Assembly (NCBI GenBank): GCA_032988165.1
Contig: JANTQF010000088.1
Location: 1 to 64,000 of the forward strand
From: Emmonsiellopsis sp. PD_33
Taxonomy: Eukaryota > Ascomycota > Eurotiomycetes > Onygenales > Ajellomycetaceae
Length of the DNA stretch: 64,000 bases
Direction: 5' to 3'
The position numbers were made by a program, and so were the translations under genes. The notes beneath the pieces are model-generated. The model had not been told where the DNA came from, made no database searches, and worked only from the letters and a program-made list of their open reading frames with translations. Shown here one piece after another: positions 22,452 to 33,666 of this stretch (position 1 is the stretch's first letter; each line of letters begins with the position of its first letter).

Positions 22452-23675
22452 ATGGCATCGGTATCCGTGTCCTTCGGCCGGGCCGCCTTGGTCCTCTGTA
22501 GACAGGCCGCGCCAAAGCGGAAACCGATCTGCCCAAGCGCTTTCAAACCCACCAGACAATTCGCACCGTTCAGCCATGCCAGCAGATTGCGAAGTGACGA
22601 TGACTCGAATGTCTTCCATATCCCCGATTACTCCCCAGACCTCCTCGGCCCGTCCGAACGCGCGGAATACGAGGCATTGACGGCGGAGGATAAGAAGGTG
22701 TATGACCAAGAATTCGCTACCATCGCCCAAGCCCTCCGCAACGAAAACCATACCCAGACGCTGCGCCAAATGGATAAGGAGGCACAGCAAATTTCATCTG
22801 AAGTGCATCTAGAGTCGGAGCAAGATCTTGAGCAGTGGTGTTATGACGCGGAGCCTGACGAGTCGATCATGTATAAGGAGGACGGGATGAACCAAATGGC
22901 TTATGACGAGCTACATCAACACCAGGATATCAGACATTACGCCAGAATCGCAGCTTGGGAAATGCCATTGCTCAGTAGTATGTGCACCTCGTTTGCGTTC
23001 CTTTAATTTTTTGGAAGTAGAGAAGCCAGCTTGCTAACCCAATTCATACTCGCAGAACTCGCGAAACCTTTCGAATTACCCGCACAAACCCAAATCCTCC
23101 GATTCCGCTATACCACCTACATGGGCGAGACACACCCCGCTGAAACCAAAGTCGTTGTCGAATTCTGTTCAAAGGATCTGACACCGAAATACCTCACCGA
23201 AGAGCAACGCGTGACCTTGTTGAAGCTTGTCGGAACCCGCTACAACCCCGAACTCGACATTATCCGTATGTCGACGGAGAAATTCCCCACCCGGGCTCAG
23301 AACAAACGATATCTTGGCGACCTGGTCAACAATTTGATCAAAGAGGCAAAGGAGGGCGACTCCTACGCCGACGTCCCTCTTGACCTCCGCCATCACAAGT
23401 CGAAACCAAAGACGCCATTCCCCGAGTCGTGGGCAATGACGGAGGAGCGGAGGAAGCAGTTGGACGAGGCGCGGGAAGAGAAGAAACGTCTGGCTCAGGA
23501 GAAACTGCTGCAGGTTACTGATGGAAACGAAGTAATCGAGCAGGCGATTAGAACCCTCCCTGAGCTTAATGCTAACCGGTTGGGTTCTGGGGGTGAGGGC
23601 CCAAGGGAAACTGTTGCTGTGAGAGCTGGAGGTCAACGGAGGGGGAATCCCCAGAAGAGCAGATTGAGAAGATGA
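22452..23675 (+). CDS. RSM24: Mitochondrial small-subunit ribosomal protein mS35 (Rsm24)
   Basis: mS35 is a mitochondria-specific protein of the mitoribosomal small subunit. Exons 22452-22977 and 23056-23675 (78-bp intron) give 381 residues. The N-terminus is basic and free of acidic residues for about 45 positions, fitting a mitochondrial targeting sequence. Landmarks are FHIPDYSPDLLGPSER, then the conserved core YMGETHPAETKVVVEFC and LVGTRYNPELDIIRMSTEKF, then AQNKRYLGDLVNNLIKEAK. The C-terminus has a charged helix and a basic tail. The start was taken at 22452 because it opens the presequence. Confidence 0.9.
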
Positions 23676-24445
23676 TAGGGCGTGTGCTACATCCTTTTAT
23701 CTGCTTGTACTCTTTTTGTGTGTTTCTTTTAAAGATCTGTTTTATGTTATCAGATAGATGGTTTTGCGAATTTGTATATTATTGGTTTATATTTGCGGCT
23801 TTGAAGTCTACGAAATCTACACCGGGTGCTGTATCATATTACATCAAGATCGAAAACGGTTCTACATTGATTCCCATGTATTACGAATCTATGGAACTTC
23901 CTGAGAGTGGTAAAAAGAAAAGAGCTGTATTCAAAGACTTTTTGGACTGATATAAACAAACAAACCAAACTATGCTAGCAGTACAAAACTGGGACGGGCA
24001 GACAGATTTCGGGGAAATTTTTGTCATCACACTTCAATGCTCTTATTTGTAGTTATGCAAGGAAGAAAGCAAACAAGAAAAGGAAACAGACATTTCATAC
24101 CAATCATAGACAGAAGAAGGTCTTTGTGCAGATGGATCTATGTGTGTAAGCAAGCAAGCATTGAGATCGTCATCATTGTTCTCGTTAAAAAGACCAAGCT
24201 GGAGGGGAAACAAGGGGCAAATGGGAAATGACAAAAAGAGGAAAGGTGAAGTGTTCAGGGGTGGATTGAGTTGTGCGGGTGATCTGTATCAACAGAAAAG
24301 AGTTTGATGCAAAGGCAAACAAGAAAGGATAAACAAAAGGGCTCCCTTGTGGTTTACTTCTTCTACCCGCATCACAGGATTTGATGGCTGGGGCACATCA
24401 ATTGCGTTAGGTTCAGGAAACAAACCACCACAATCTCTAGGGTAT
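23676..24445. other. Intergenic region between convergent genes
   Basis: This is the 3' region between mS35 and the CCCH protein. It is AT-rich with no long open frame of protein-like composition. Nothing else is supported. Confidence 0.5.
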
Positions 24446-26285
24446 TCAATGGCTCCCATTGCTAGGAGAGACATTATCGTCATCCAACCCAACTCCAAAC
24501 GGATCAGCCTCAGCCGCCTGCTTAGTTTTACGCTCACGATAATCCTCGCCGTTCTGGTTATATCCGATCGGATTGGGCGCTTGCTTGCCATAGCGACCTT
24601 TGTGACCATTGAACTGGATTGGCTCGGCAAGTGGCCCGGAAGCGGGAGTCGCAGTACGACGGGACGGCCCAGCTGTCAACACGGAGCGGGAGGACAAGTA
24701 CGAAGGGGCACGAGTTGGTGACGGGATCGGAGAAGAGAAGCAGGATGGGAAACCGGTCTGGTTATTGGCGGTTGCGGCATCTGCGCGTGGACCGTAGACT
24801 CGACGGTTAGCGATGCTAGCGGGGCGGGCGGCGTTAACGTTGGCAGTAGGAAGGTAGTTGGATTGGGCCAGGTCGAGTTGATGGGGTCTTGGTTTTCTCT
24901 TTGGCTGTGTCCCAGCTGGGGGAGCTGCTTGCCCATACTGGTTTGGCATTGACTGGAAGGAGGAGGGCAGATTGGTTGACATGTTCTCCTGTCTGTGGTT
25001 ATGAATGGCCCAGGTGGGAATGTTTGGCTGTGTGTAGGAATAAACTATCCCTTTATGGGTTTCATAGGGGTTGGTCTGTATGCTTGTGTTACTACCAACA
25101 GTTGTTCTCATCCTGGCCATACCATTCATAAGTCTGGATGCTGGTGCACGATAGTCGTGAACGCTGGATCTGGTGATGTCATTCTCAGCATGAGCAGAGA
25201 TTTCTTCTGATATATCTTGGCTGAGTAGATCGTGGTTCCCCCAGTCGCCTGCCGCATCACCTGGATCATCAGAAATGGGGGTTACTTTGCTGTTTTCTTC
25301 AGACAAAGAAGAGTTCCCAGAAGATATGCCATTTCCTGCCGCGGGATGCCCTCGAAAAGTGGTTTGCTGGGAAGCAAAGGGTGGAGGTTGAGTGTAGCAT
25401 GTGCCATTGTGAGTAGTCACTGCAATTGGTCCCTCCGTGATGCCTGCATAAGTGAATCTCGACGGGGGCGTACTGTATCCTGCAACAGCTGATGGTCCTG
25501 CTACAAGACGATTGTCATGGCGCCAGTGATGACCAAAATCGTAACGGCCGTCCATCCTGTCGGTCGATGCTACAAGACTCTGGACCCCAAACTTTTCGCG
25601 ATACCAGCGGGGGATGTCACGGAGGCCCAGCTTTTCGAGAATTGCCGGATCTTGCGGCATCTCATGCTTGAATAGGCAACCTACTGTATTATCAGTATTG
25701 CGGTATGGGAAGATCTGGAGGAGCGGGTCCTTACCTTGCTGCTGATAGTCACATTCCCCACGGCGAATCCAGTAGGAGCAGTACTCTTTCTTAGGGGGGG
25801 TGCGAGGGTCATGCTTCGGGCCTCTTGGCTGACGTGGACCAGCATTCTTTCAGGCATCCAAATATCAGTTAAGCTATCCCAATAAGCTATTGTGATTTGA
25901 ATGAGTGTTTGCTCACATATTTCCCAGTCTCCTGACCAGTGCCATTGACTTCGTTTCTCCAGACCACAATATTACGTTCATCAGAAGCAGGGCTCCAGGA
26001 AGTGCCTTGTATCGCCTGGCGATGGACGATTCCATCTTGACCAATGGTCATAGTCCCTCTAACAATACCATCGTGGTTCGCAGCATAAGCCCCTGCTTCC
26101 GCAACGTCGATGGTGTAGAAGTCGTTTCGAAAGCCAATCGATCCCAAAGCACGCATGTTTCTCGTTGAGGTGTCAGGGAAGATGCGTGGGACGCCGCGAA
26201 TGCTAACTGTCGGCGGCAGCTCGTCCACGGGGACGAGAGCCGTGAAGGTCCCGTCAGGGCGTTTGCCGTAATACTGGGGCTGCAT
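24446..26285 (-). CDS. CCCH-type zinc-finger protein
   Basis: Three exons (26285-25917, 25846-25735, 25680-24446) join to 571 residues. A single CCCH finger, KKEYCSYWIRRGEC...CLFKHEMP, lies at residues 146-166 with spacing C-x8-C-x6-C-x3-H; the second intron splits it just before the third cysteine. Downstream the sequence RDIPRWYREKFG is conserved-looking, then a long disordered tail rich in S, P, N and Q. CCCH fingers usually bind RNA, so a role in mRNA metabolism is a reasonable inference. The start at 26285 (MQPQYYGKRPDG) was preferred to an in-frame ATG 297 bp upstream, because the extra segment looks like untranslated leader. No specific orthologue is recognised. Confidence 0.8.
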
Positions 26286-28360
26286 CGTTAGACCCCTTTT
26301 GTAGCAGCGGCGGGAGTAGGTTGTTAGATTGGCGGTTAAAAACGTTGATTTGCTAAAAGTTGAGGGAATCTGATGAACTGGGTCCAAACTGGCTGAGAAG
26401 ACAGAGAGGCCCTCAGTTTGAACAGATAGAAAGTTGATTGTGCGTGGTAAGCGAGGGTGGTGCACAGAAGGGGGTTGGGGGGGAGAAGAGACAGAGAAAA
26501 TACAAGCTAGGAGGAGAGTCAACCAGTGAATGGAACAAGCATGAGTGAATGCCAGATATATCAGCTTATCAAAGCAAAACAAAGAACCAGAACCAGGTTC
26601 CTAAGCTAAAAATGGAGCTGGAGTGTTGCTGGAGGCTGGATGTTCAATAACACATGGGAAACATAGCAACCAAGCAAAACTCAACTACACAAATATGATG
26701 TAGAATGAGTATAGGTTTATGCAAAATATATGGAGCGTAGCATAGCACATACTCCAGCCAGTTCAAAGAGGTTGCTGAACGCAATAAGTAAGAGAAGAAG
26801 CGAGGAAAGACTGAAATCAAGTTGCCAGACACCACTCTAGTAGATGTAATCTACCGGCGGAGCTGGTATAGGAGGTAAGTAGAGACGGAAATTCAACCGT
26901 CTCTCAAATCCCATCTTGAATGGGAGGTGCGGTTTGCTAAAATCTTTGTTCCCAACAGTAGTTTGCCCCAACACACATTGATAGACACCGGGCAGTGTCA
27001 CCAACCCAACCTTAGCTCCCGGTATCTTGCATCTGCACAGACCATCCCGAAACTGATCGGAGAAATGGCAAGGAAATAGAAAAGAGAACTGGTTCTAGGG
27101 GATCAAGGAGACATTCAGACTCCGGGGGAAACAATGTAACTTTTGAAACAAACAGGTATGGGAATCAAATCAAGAGATCTTTGAGCATGGCGAATCCAAG
27201 TAGCGAAGTATGAAAAGATGCCGATACACATCGGACCACAAAGAACCGTTGGGATAACAGATATATCCCTATTTCAATGCAAATCCGGCATATCAGGTTC
27301 AAGGCAGTAAACGAAGCTGATAAAATAACCGCAAAACATTTTGCTCCACTAGGACGGAGGCCTAGCCTCACATAGAGGCGGATTGCAACCTGGAAAGAAG
27401 TTAGTGATGTGCTAGAATTGCGAGGATTGCCTAAAGACCAGGTGCCCATAAATGCCGACGGTCAGCGCTGGTTAACTAACTGCACGGGCCATAGAACGAG
27501 ATAAAATCTCAACAACGATCTCTCGTAAATCGATTGTAAGACATGTAATGCAAAGAAATGGGTATAGAACGGCATAGGCCATTTTGTTTCGGGCCTATCT
27601 TCTAGATCCCGCATTCGCGCTTCTAGTGACGCGCAATGGTGGATTGGCGGGAAGATAGCAAGAGTGGTTCAATCTGCTCAAAAGCGTCCGATTGGGGGGC
27701 CAGCCCGCAACTAATGCCGAGACCTAGTCAAGACATTCTGGACGATTGCGTGCTTCTTTGGATCAAAGGGCAGATGTCGCGTTCTTTGCATGCAGAGCTT
27801 TGAAAGGACGCGCAGCAAACTAAACCGAGATCTCAATCTAAACTGTCAGTAATTACCAAGATCATTCATCCGTGGGAGGCGGAGGAGGATACGGTGAGCA
27901 TGACTGTATAAACTGGCAAGTTATATACGATCTCCTGGTGTTTGTTTGCTGATAATCATCCGTTTGTTGGAAGAAACATGTCTCCACTCAAAGGGATGAG
28001 GTTGGAAGCTTATGTAACCAAAGCAAACCAACCATGTGACCAGAACTTCTAGATTTGGAATAAAAAGTCAGGCAAGGGGAAGGAAGGAAGGGGACGACGT
28101 TCTAATTCAATCAGAATATAATTTCAAAACTTAAGGTCTGTAGAAATCATTCTAAAGGGCCAATCAGCTAAGTCCCGTTGAGATTCGCCATTTCTCACCC
28201 CAAAAAACGAAGCCAATCAACAGAGGAAACAAACAAATCCATCCCTTCCCGTCCATGCAAAGAGGGTGAAATCTAAGAAAAAGCACAAGAGCCTCCGGAT
28301 TTGAACTATGGTACACATTGGAAATAAAGTACAGAGTAGCAATCGGAAAACCCGCACAAC
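26286..28360. other. Long intergenic region
   Basis: This 2-kb stretch is upstream of the CCCH gene and downstream of the Mit1-type gene. The first 300 bases are probably the CCCH leader and promoter. I checked for coding frames and tRNA-like arms and saw nothing convincing. Confidence 0.45.
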
Positions 28361-31300
28361 CTACTTCCTAGGGGGTCCGCGCTGATTGGGATTTGGAGGG
28401 TAAGCGGGACTAGGATGGTAATGAGGGCCGGGTGTGAACATATATGGTGATGAGGTTTGTGGTTGCGGTGGAGGTGGACGTGTATCTGGATATGGAAGGC
28501 GAGAATAATAGATAGGATAGGCTCCTGGATTTGGATTTGCTTGCAACGGCTGTGGAGGCACCAAATAAGCCGAGGGACGAGGATGTGTAGCGGGAGTTTG
28601 GTTTCCAGAAGGTAAAGCCCGGGTCGAATTTCGTGAAGAGCCAGGCGCGTCCTTATTCTCCTTGAGTTTCTTTCTCCTAACAAGGTCGCCTCGTATCCCA
28701 CGGAGGTATTTGGTGGCTTCTTCGACAAGGGCCCGCTGCTCCGGACTTTCCTTTAACGAACCGAGCATCAAAGCAACTTGGGACTCTGAATTGAGATGTG
28801 GGCATGTACGTGCGCGTCCATAGTGTGCAATTCCACAAAGGCCACAATGCTCAGGGCCAGCTAATTTAAGGGGACAATGACCCGGGGAATGATTCTGGTC
28901 ACAGGCAACGCAGCGGCGTAATGGACGGGTTGATGTGCCGTCTAATCCTAGATCGACATCGGGAACTTTTGCGCGTTTATAGGGCCGCACTAAATATAGG
29001 TAAATGAAGTCAGTATTGCTCCAAAAATCGAGTAGGACTAGACAAAACTACCTTTTGCGGTAACCGTACCTGACTTTTGAGACTCACCTCCAAAGTCAGC
29101 ATCGGTATCGACATCCTCTGTATCTGATTCAACACCGAAAAATTGGAATTCCGTGTCTGAGTCGCCCTTGTCACTGGCAGTGGCAGCCTTTTGCGGCGAG
29201 GATTTTAAGATACTTTCCACATTACTATTCTGAAGGGCGTAGTCAACAGTCTGGCGCTTGCGTTTCCCTCGCCCTAGTGTTTGAGCATTCGCCTTGGCTT
29301 CTTCAGCCGCAACCCGTTCTCTTTCCTTCAAAATTTTCTCCCACACGGTGCTGTTCGGCGTTGGCGTCTCAGAATTCCCTAACTGGTTGGAGAGAGAATC
29401 ATTAACCCACACCCTAGCAAAGCTGAACTGGGATTCGGCAGATCCGTCATTTCCAATCTTGGTATTCTCCATCTGACTTCGGTCCAGTAACTTTTCAATT
29501 GATTCATTATCGTAATGGATATCATTCGTTGTGTCATCATCGAATAGAGCATCTGCTCCATGGCGAAGAATCGCTTCCAAATCGACTTCGGTATCATCCT
29601 CTGCATCCATATGCTCAATTAAAACCTGATCAAGCGCCATTTTTTTCTTCCCCATCTGCATAATCTTTTCCTCAGCGGATCCCCGAGTTACCAATTGAAA
29701 AACAAGAACTTTCTTTTGTTGCCCAATGCGATGCGCTCGAGACAGGGCTTGGATATCCTGATGTGGATTGAAATCCGGATCCATGATTATGACGGTATCT
29801 GCAGTTGCAAGATTAATACCAACACCGCCGGATCTTGTTGAGAGCAAGAATGCGAAATAAGGCGAATTAGGTGCATTGAATTCGTCTATCTGTTTCTGTT
29901 TTTGCAGGGAACTCAGGGACCCATCGAGACGACGGTGCAGAAGGCCAAGGCCGTCAAGAAAATCTTCCACAATATCTAGATTATCTAGAAACTGGCTGAA
30001 AATCAAGACGCGATGTCCTCGTTCCTGTAGTTTTGGCAGAAGCAGTTCCAATAATTGAAGTTTCGATGACGCTTCCACCAAATTTCGGTGCAGCAGAGTG
30101 GCATTCGTCGTCCTCTCCTCTATTGCCTTGGAATATACAAAGGGGTGGCACAAACACTTTCGAAGCTGCATCAGGATGTTGTTGAGATTGTGGCGCTCTG
30201 TCTGCTTCAGGCTGCTTCCAGGGTCTCTTTTGAAAATAGCCTTGATAAGTTGTGGGTTCCTCCCGAGAATTGATTTGTAAAGCTTCTTTTGGACGACGCT
30301 CATCGTAACTGGAAGAATAATCTGCGCCATAGGGGGTAGGAATGTTAGAACCTGAGCCTTGGTTCGACGCAGGAAAAAAGGGCGGATCATGTCATGGATT
30401 TCCGTAAGCGCCTCCTTCGTTAAGTCCTGTCCATATTGCTCCTCAAGGGCCTCGGCGTTTTTCGATTGATCGCAAAATTGTAGGATATTGAAAAGCTCCC
30501 GAACATTGTTTTGAAGTGGCGTTCCAGTGAGAAGAACCTTAAACGGGAAGTGTATTCTCGTTAATGCCTCGTAGAGTTGGTTTTTATCGTTTTTCAGACG
30601 CTGGCCTTCATCAACCACCAATCCAGCCCAAGGAATCCTTGAGAAAAGACGTCTTGCCTTGTCATCAATCATTGTCTCATAGGAAGTGACTACAATGTGG
30701 CATCGGAGGTCGGTTGCGCCGTCGGGAAACATTTCATAGTCATGAGCGATCTTTCGCGCTGCGGAGGATCCATAATATGTCACCACGCGTAATGACGGTG
30801 CCCATGTCTTTATCTCCCGTCGCCAGTTGGGGCAAGTGGAGTTGGGTACTACAACCAGAAACGGCCAACATTTGTGATCCTGCACCAGTGTAGCAAAAAG
30901 CGCAATGATTTGAATGGTTTTACCCAATCCCATCTCATCGGCAAGGATAGCGTTTTGCTCCTTATACCACATGTAATAGAGCCAGTTTAGACCGTCCTTT
31001 TGATATTCCATAATCTGACCACCGGTTAGGATAGATGGCTGGGCCTGCTTTACTAGCTGGGTTGCGAAATCTCGAGACCGGGCGATGGTCAAATGCTTTT
31101 TCAAGGTGTTGCTCTTCGGGACGTGGACATATTTTCCGGCAACCCAATCTTCATATGCAGTCTGGTAATCTTGCCATCTCTCAGTTTCTTGAGGAGTAGG
31201 AATAGTCTCCCAGACAGCTTCTTCGTACGTTAAGCCCTTATATTTCACATAGATCCTTGAAACTTCTTTGGATCTAGCCATGTCGATCTCGTAATTGCGA

Positions 31301-33166
31301 TTGCTGACTACATTGGAATACTGTAGATCAAAAATTATGTCAACTCGTAAGTTCTCCTCGGGAATTGCGTCTTCCTTTGACATAATAGGTTTTAATGCCC
31401 TAGGGGATCTGTTGAATGCGTGCCGCATTGGGCTAGGAATCACTCCCCAAACCCAAGGACCAGGCATCCATGAAGTGCGGAAATAAGATTGTTTTCTCCA
31501 TTTGACCAGATATTCTTTCATGTTCTCCTCCATCATATCCGATGTGTATCCCGGGATAAATTTGTCGATATTCACAGGCCGCCATGCAACCAGGCTTTCA
31601 ATATCACCAGGCATAGTGGCACAGTCTTCACAGGTGAAACGACGAGAATACTCCTTAAATCGTTGCGAGGCTTCGTCACCCCGGTCGTGATCGTGATCGT
31701 GATTGTGATCGTGGTCGTGCTCTTCGTCTCGACTTTCATCCTCCTCACTATCCAAAGTTTCCGGCCCGCGGGAAGAATTTCGACCCCTTGGTGGAAGATG
31801 AGACATGTGCCAGGCACGGTTGCAGGAGACACAGCGAAACATGACATTGTCAATGTTATAGAGGGGGATTTGAACATGGATGATGGGGTCAGACCCTCCA
31901 TTCTCTTCACGTTGTAGCTGCTCCTCACGCGGTGTCATTCTAGATCTTAGAGGCTTTGATAATGGGCCCATTTGGTGACATTGGGAACAAGCCCCAAGAT
32001 GGGGAGCAAGAGCGTCTTTCGAATTTGCGGAGCCTAGACAGCGACGGCACTGGAGAACGAAGTCATTTTCACCAACTTTAGTAACCAGATGCTCTCTTTG
32101 ACCGCGAGGCCCAAGACATTTGTGGTGGTAGGAGGTAGTACAGCCTTGGCAGACTACAAGAGGGCCCTTTGTGTCGTCAGAGGAAAGGCAAGTATGGCAG
32201 ATTTGCTGATGGCGAGCTCGGAAAGGGTTGTCCTTGGAGAGTTTTTGAAAAGTCTCCTTTGCGGCTGAATATTTTGTGCCCGTCAGAGCATCTTCAACTT
32301 CAGAGATGTCGTCCTCCAGCCGTTCAGCCATGCTTCTTGACGACCTTACTCGATTTGACGACCGGATGCCAGGACGAGCAAGTTTCTGATTTTCCTTCGC
32401 CCGTCCTGGCCGCCGTCTAGTTCTACGCCATCGTTGACCGCTTGAAGAGGACTCCAAGGATTCGGATTCACTTGATTCGTCTGAGCTTTGGAACGCGGTG
32501 GTAGCAACCAATCGACTAGATCGTCTCGTTGGAATCGACATATCATTAAAGACGTCATCAGACGAACTATCATCCCGAAGTGAGCGGCGTGGTGCAATAG
32601 CTATTCTTGTTCGGGAGGATTTTCGTTTTCGTCGTGGTTCATCTTCGTCCGACGAAAAAGTAAGGGCTGTTGAGTTCACAAACCCGTCTAGTCGAGATTG
32701 GATGGTCCGGCGGTGAGTTCGACGACCCATGGTGTTGTTGAACTCCAATAATGCATCTCGTCCGTTCTGGATGGTGCGTATGTAACTAGCCGAGAGCTAT
32801 GAGAACAGTGTGAGTAGAGGAAGGAGATTGAATATATAGAATGAGGTGGTTTCTCACGTTCAAAATATCCCCGCTGTTGAGCCTCACACAGTAGGTTGTG
32901 GGATATGAGTCCTCCACCCTCTCAAGAATCTCATCCACCTCTGAATAGCCAGGGAGAAACCCGTAATCATCTTCATTGTCAATAGCAGGTAAGACCACAC
33001 TAAGCTTTGGCAGCTCATCTGGTTGCTGATCACATCCTTGCTCATTCAGAGTCTCTTCCCTATCATGCATGTTTACTGCTGTGAACTGGCTTAGGATGTT
33101 TGTAGCTAGCTCCAGTGCCCCATCCGCTGAGTCGCTATCGGCAGAAACGCTGGACACCCCTGGCAT
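28361..33166 (-). CDS. mit1: CHD/Mi-2-type chromatin remodeller (Mit1-like)
   Basis: This Snf2-family ATPase resembles S. pombe Mit1, the remodeller of the SHREC silencing complex, and metazoan Mi-2/CHD. Exons 33166-32858, 32796-29088 and 28989-28361 give 1,548 residues. In order: acidic N-terminus; a PHD finger at about 303-357 (CHTC...CQGC...HHKC...CRRC); further CxxC pairs to about 430; a histidine/aspartate repeat near 462-476; two chromodomain-like segments (EYLVKWRKQSYFRTSW near 530 and IYVKYKGLTYEEAVWE near 617); Walker A DEMGLGKT near 725; VVDEGQRLKN in the DEAH position; LTGTPLQNN; helicase-C motifs STRSGGVGINLATAD and RAHRIGQ. The last exon encodes a cysteine cluster (CVACDQNHSPGHCPLK, CGLCGIAHYGRARTC) and a proline-rich tail. 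The last intron has alternative donors near 29060 and 29087. Confidence 0.88.
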
Positions 33167-33666
33167 GGTGGAATGACAGAGTGCAGGAGGGAGAAAGGAA
33201 AGACGCGTCCACTCGTCGAATCCCCTTCAAGTAGCGTGTCCCGGTTTCAATGTGGGCGAAGTGATATGTCTGGCATATCCGTGCACGCGTGGAAAAACAA
33301 ACGGCCGTTGGATGTTGGATGTTGGACAGTTGAAGGGTTGAAGTGTTGCTCTGCAGAGGGCTCAGATGGAATGCGAGCTGGATGTCGCGACCTTTATGGA
33401 GCCGCTAAACCCGATATGGACGACGCGGCAAAGAGGCTATTTGCCCAGATAGGCTTAGCGTCTCCAATATCAAAATTTCAGCGTCTGATGATATCAAACT
33501 CCGACTCCTTGATATCGCCGCATTGCAACGTCGCTGAGACTTGAGTAGCGCATCGAGTACTCTGCTCCTCGTCCACACTACACGGGGAATTGGCGTTGTA
33601 TTCTGCTGCGGATATTTACTTGCTGCGACCACTGCAGCTTCGATCTCCAACCCCGCCTCTTGAGCT
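33167..33666. promoter_or_regulatory. Divergent promoter region Mit1-type gene / MRM1
   Basis: A 500-bp interval lies between two opposite start codons. It retains CpG and has no open frame of note. It presumably holds both promoters; no specific element could be assigned. Confidence 0.45.
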
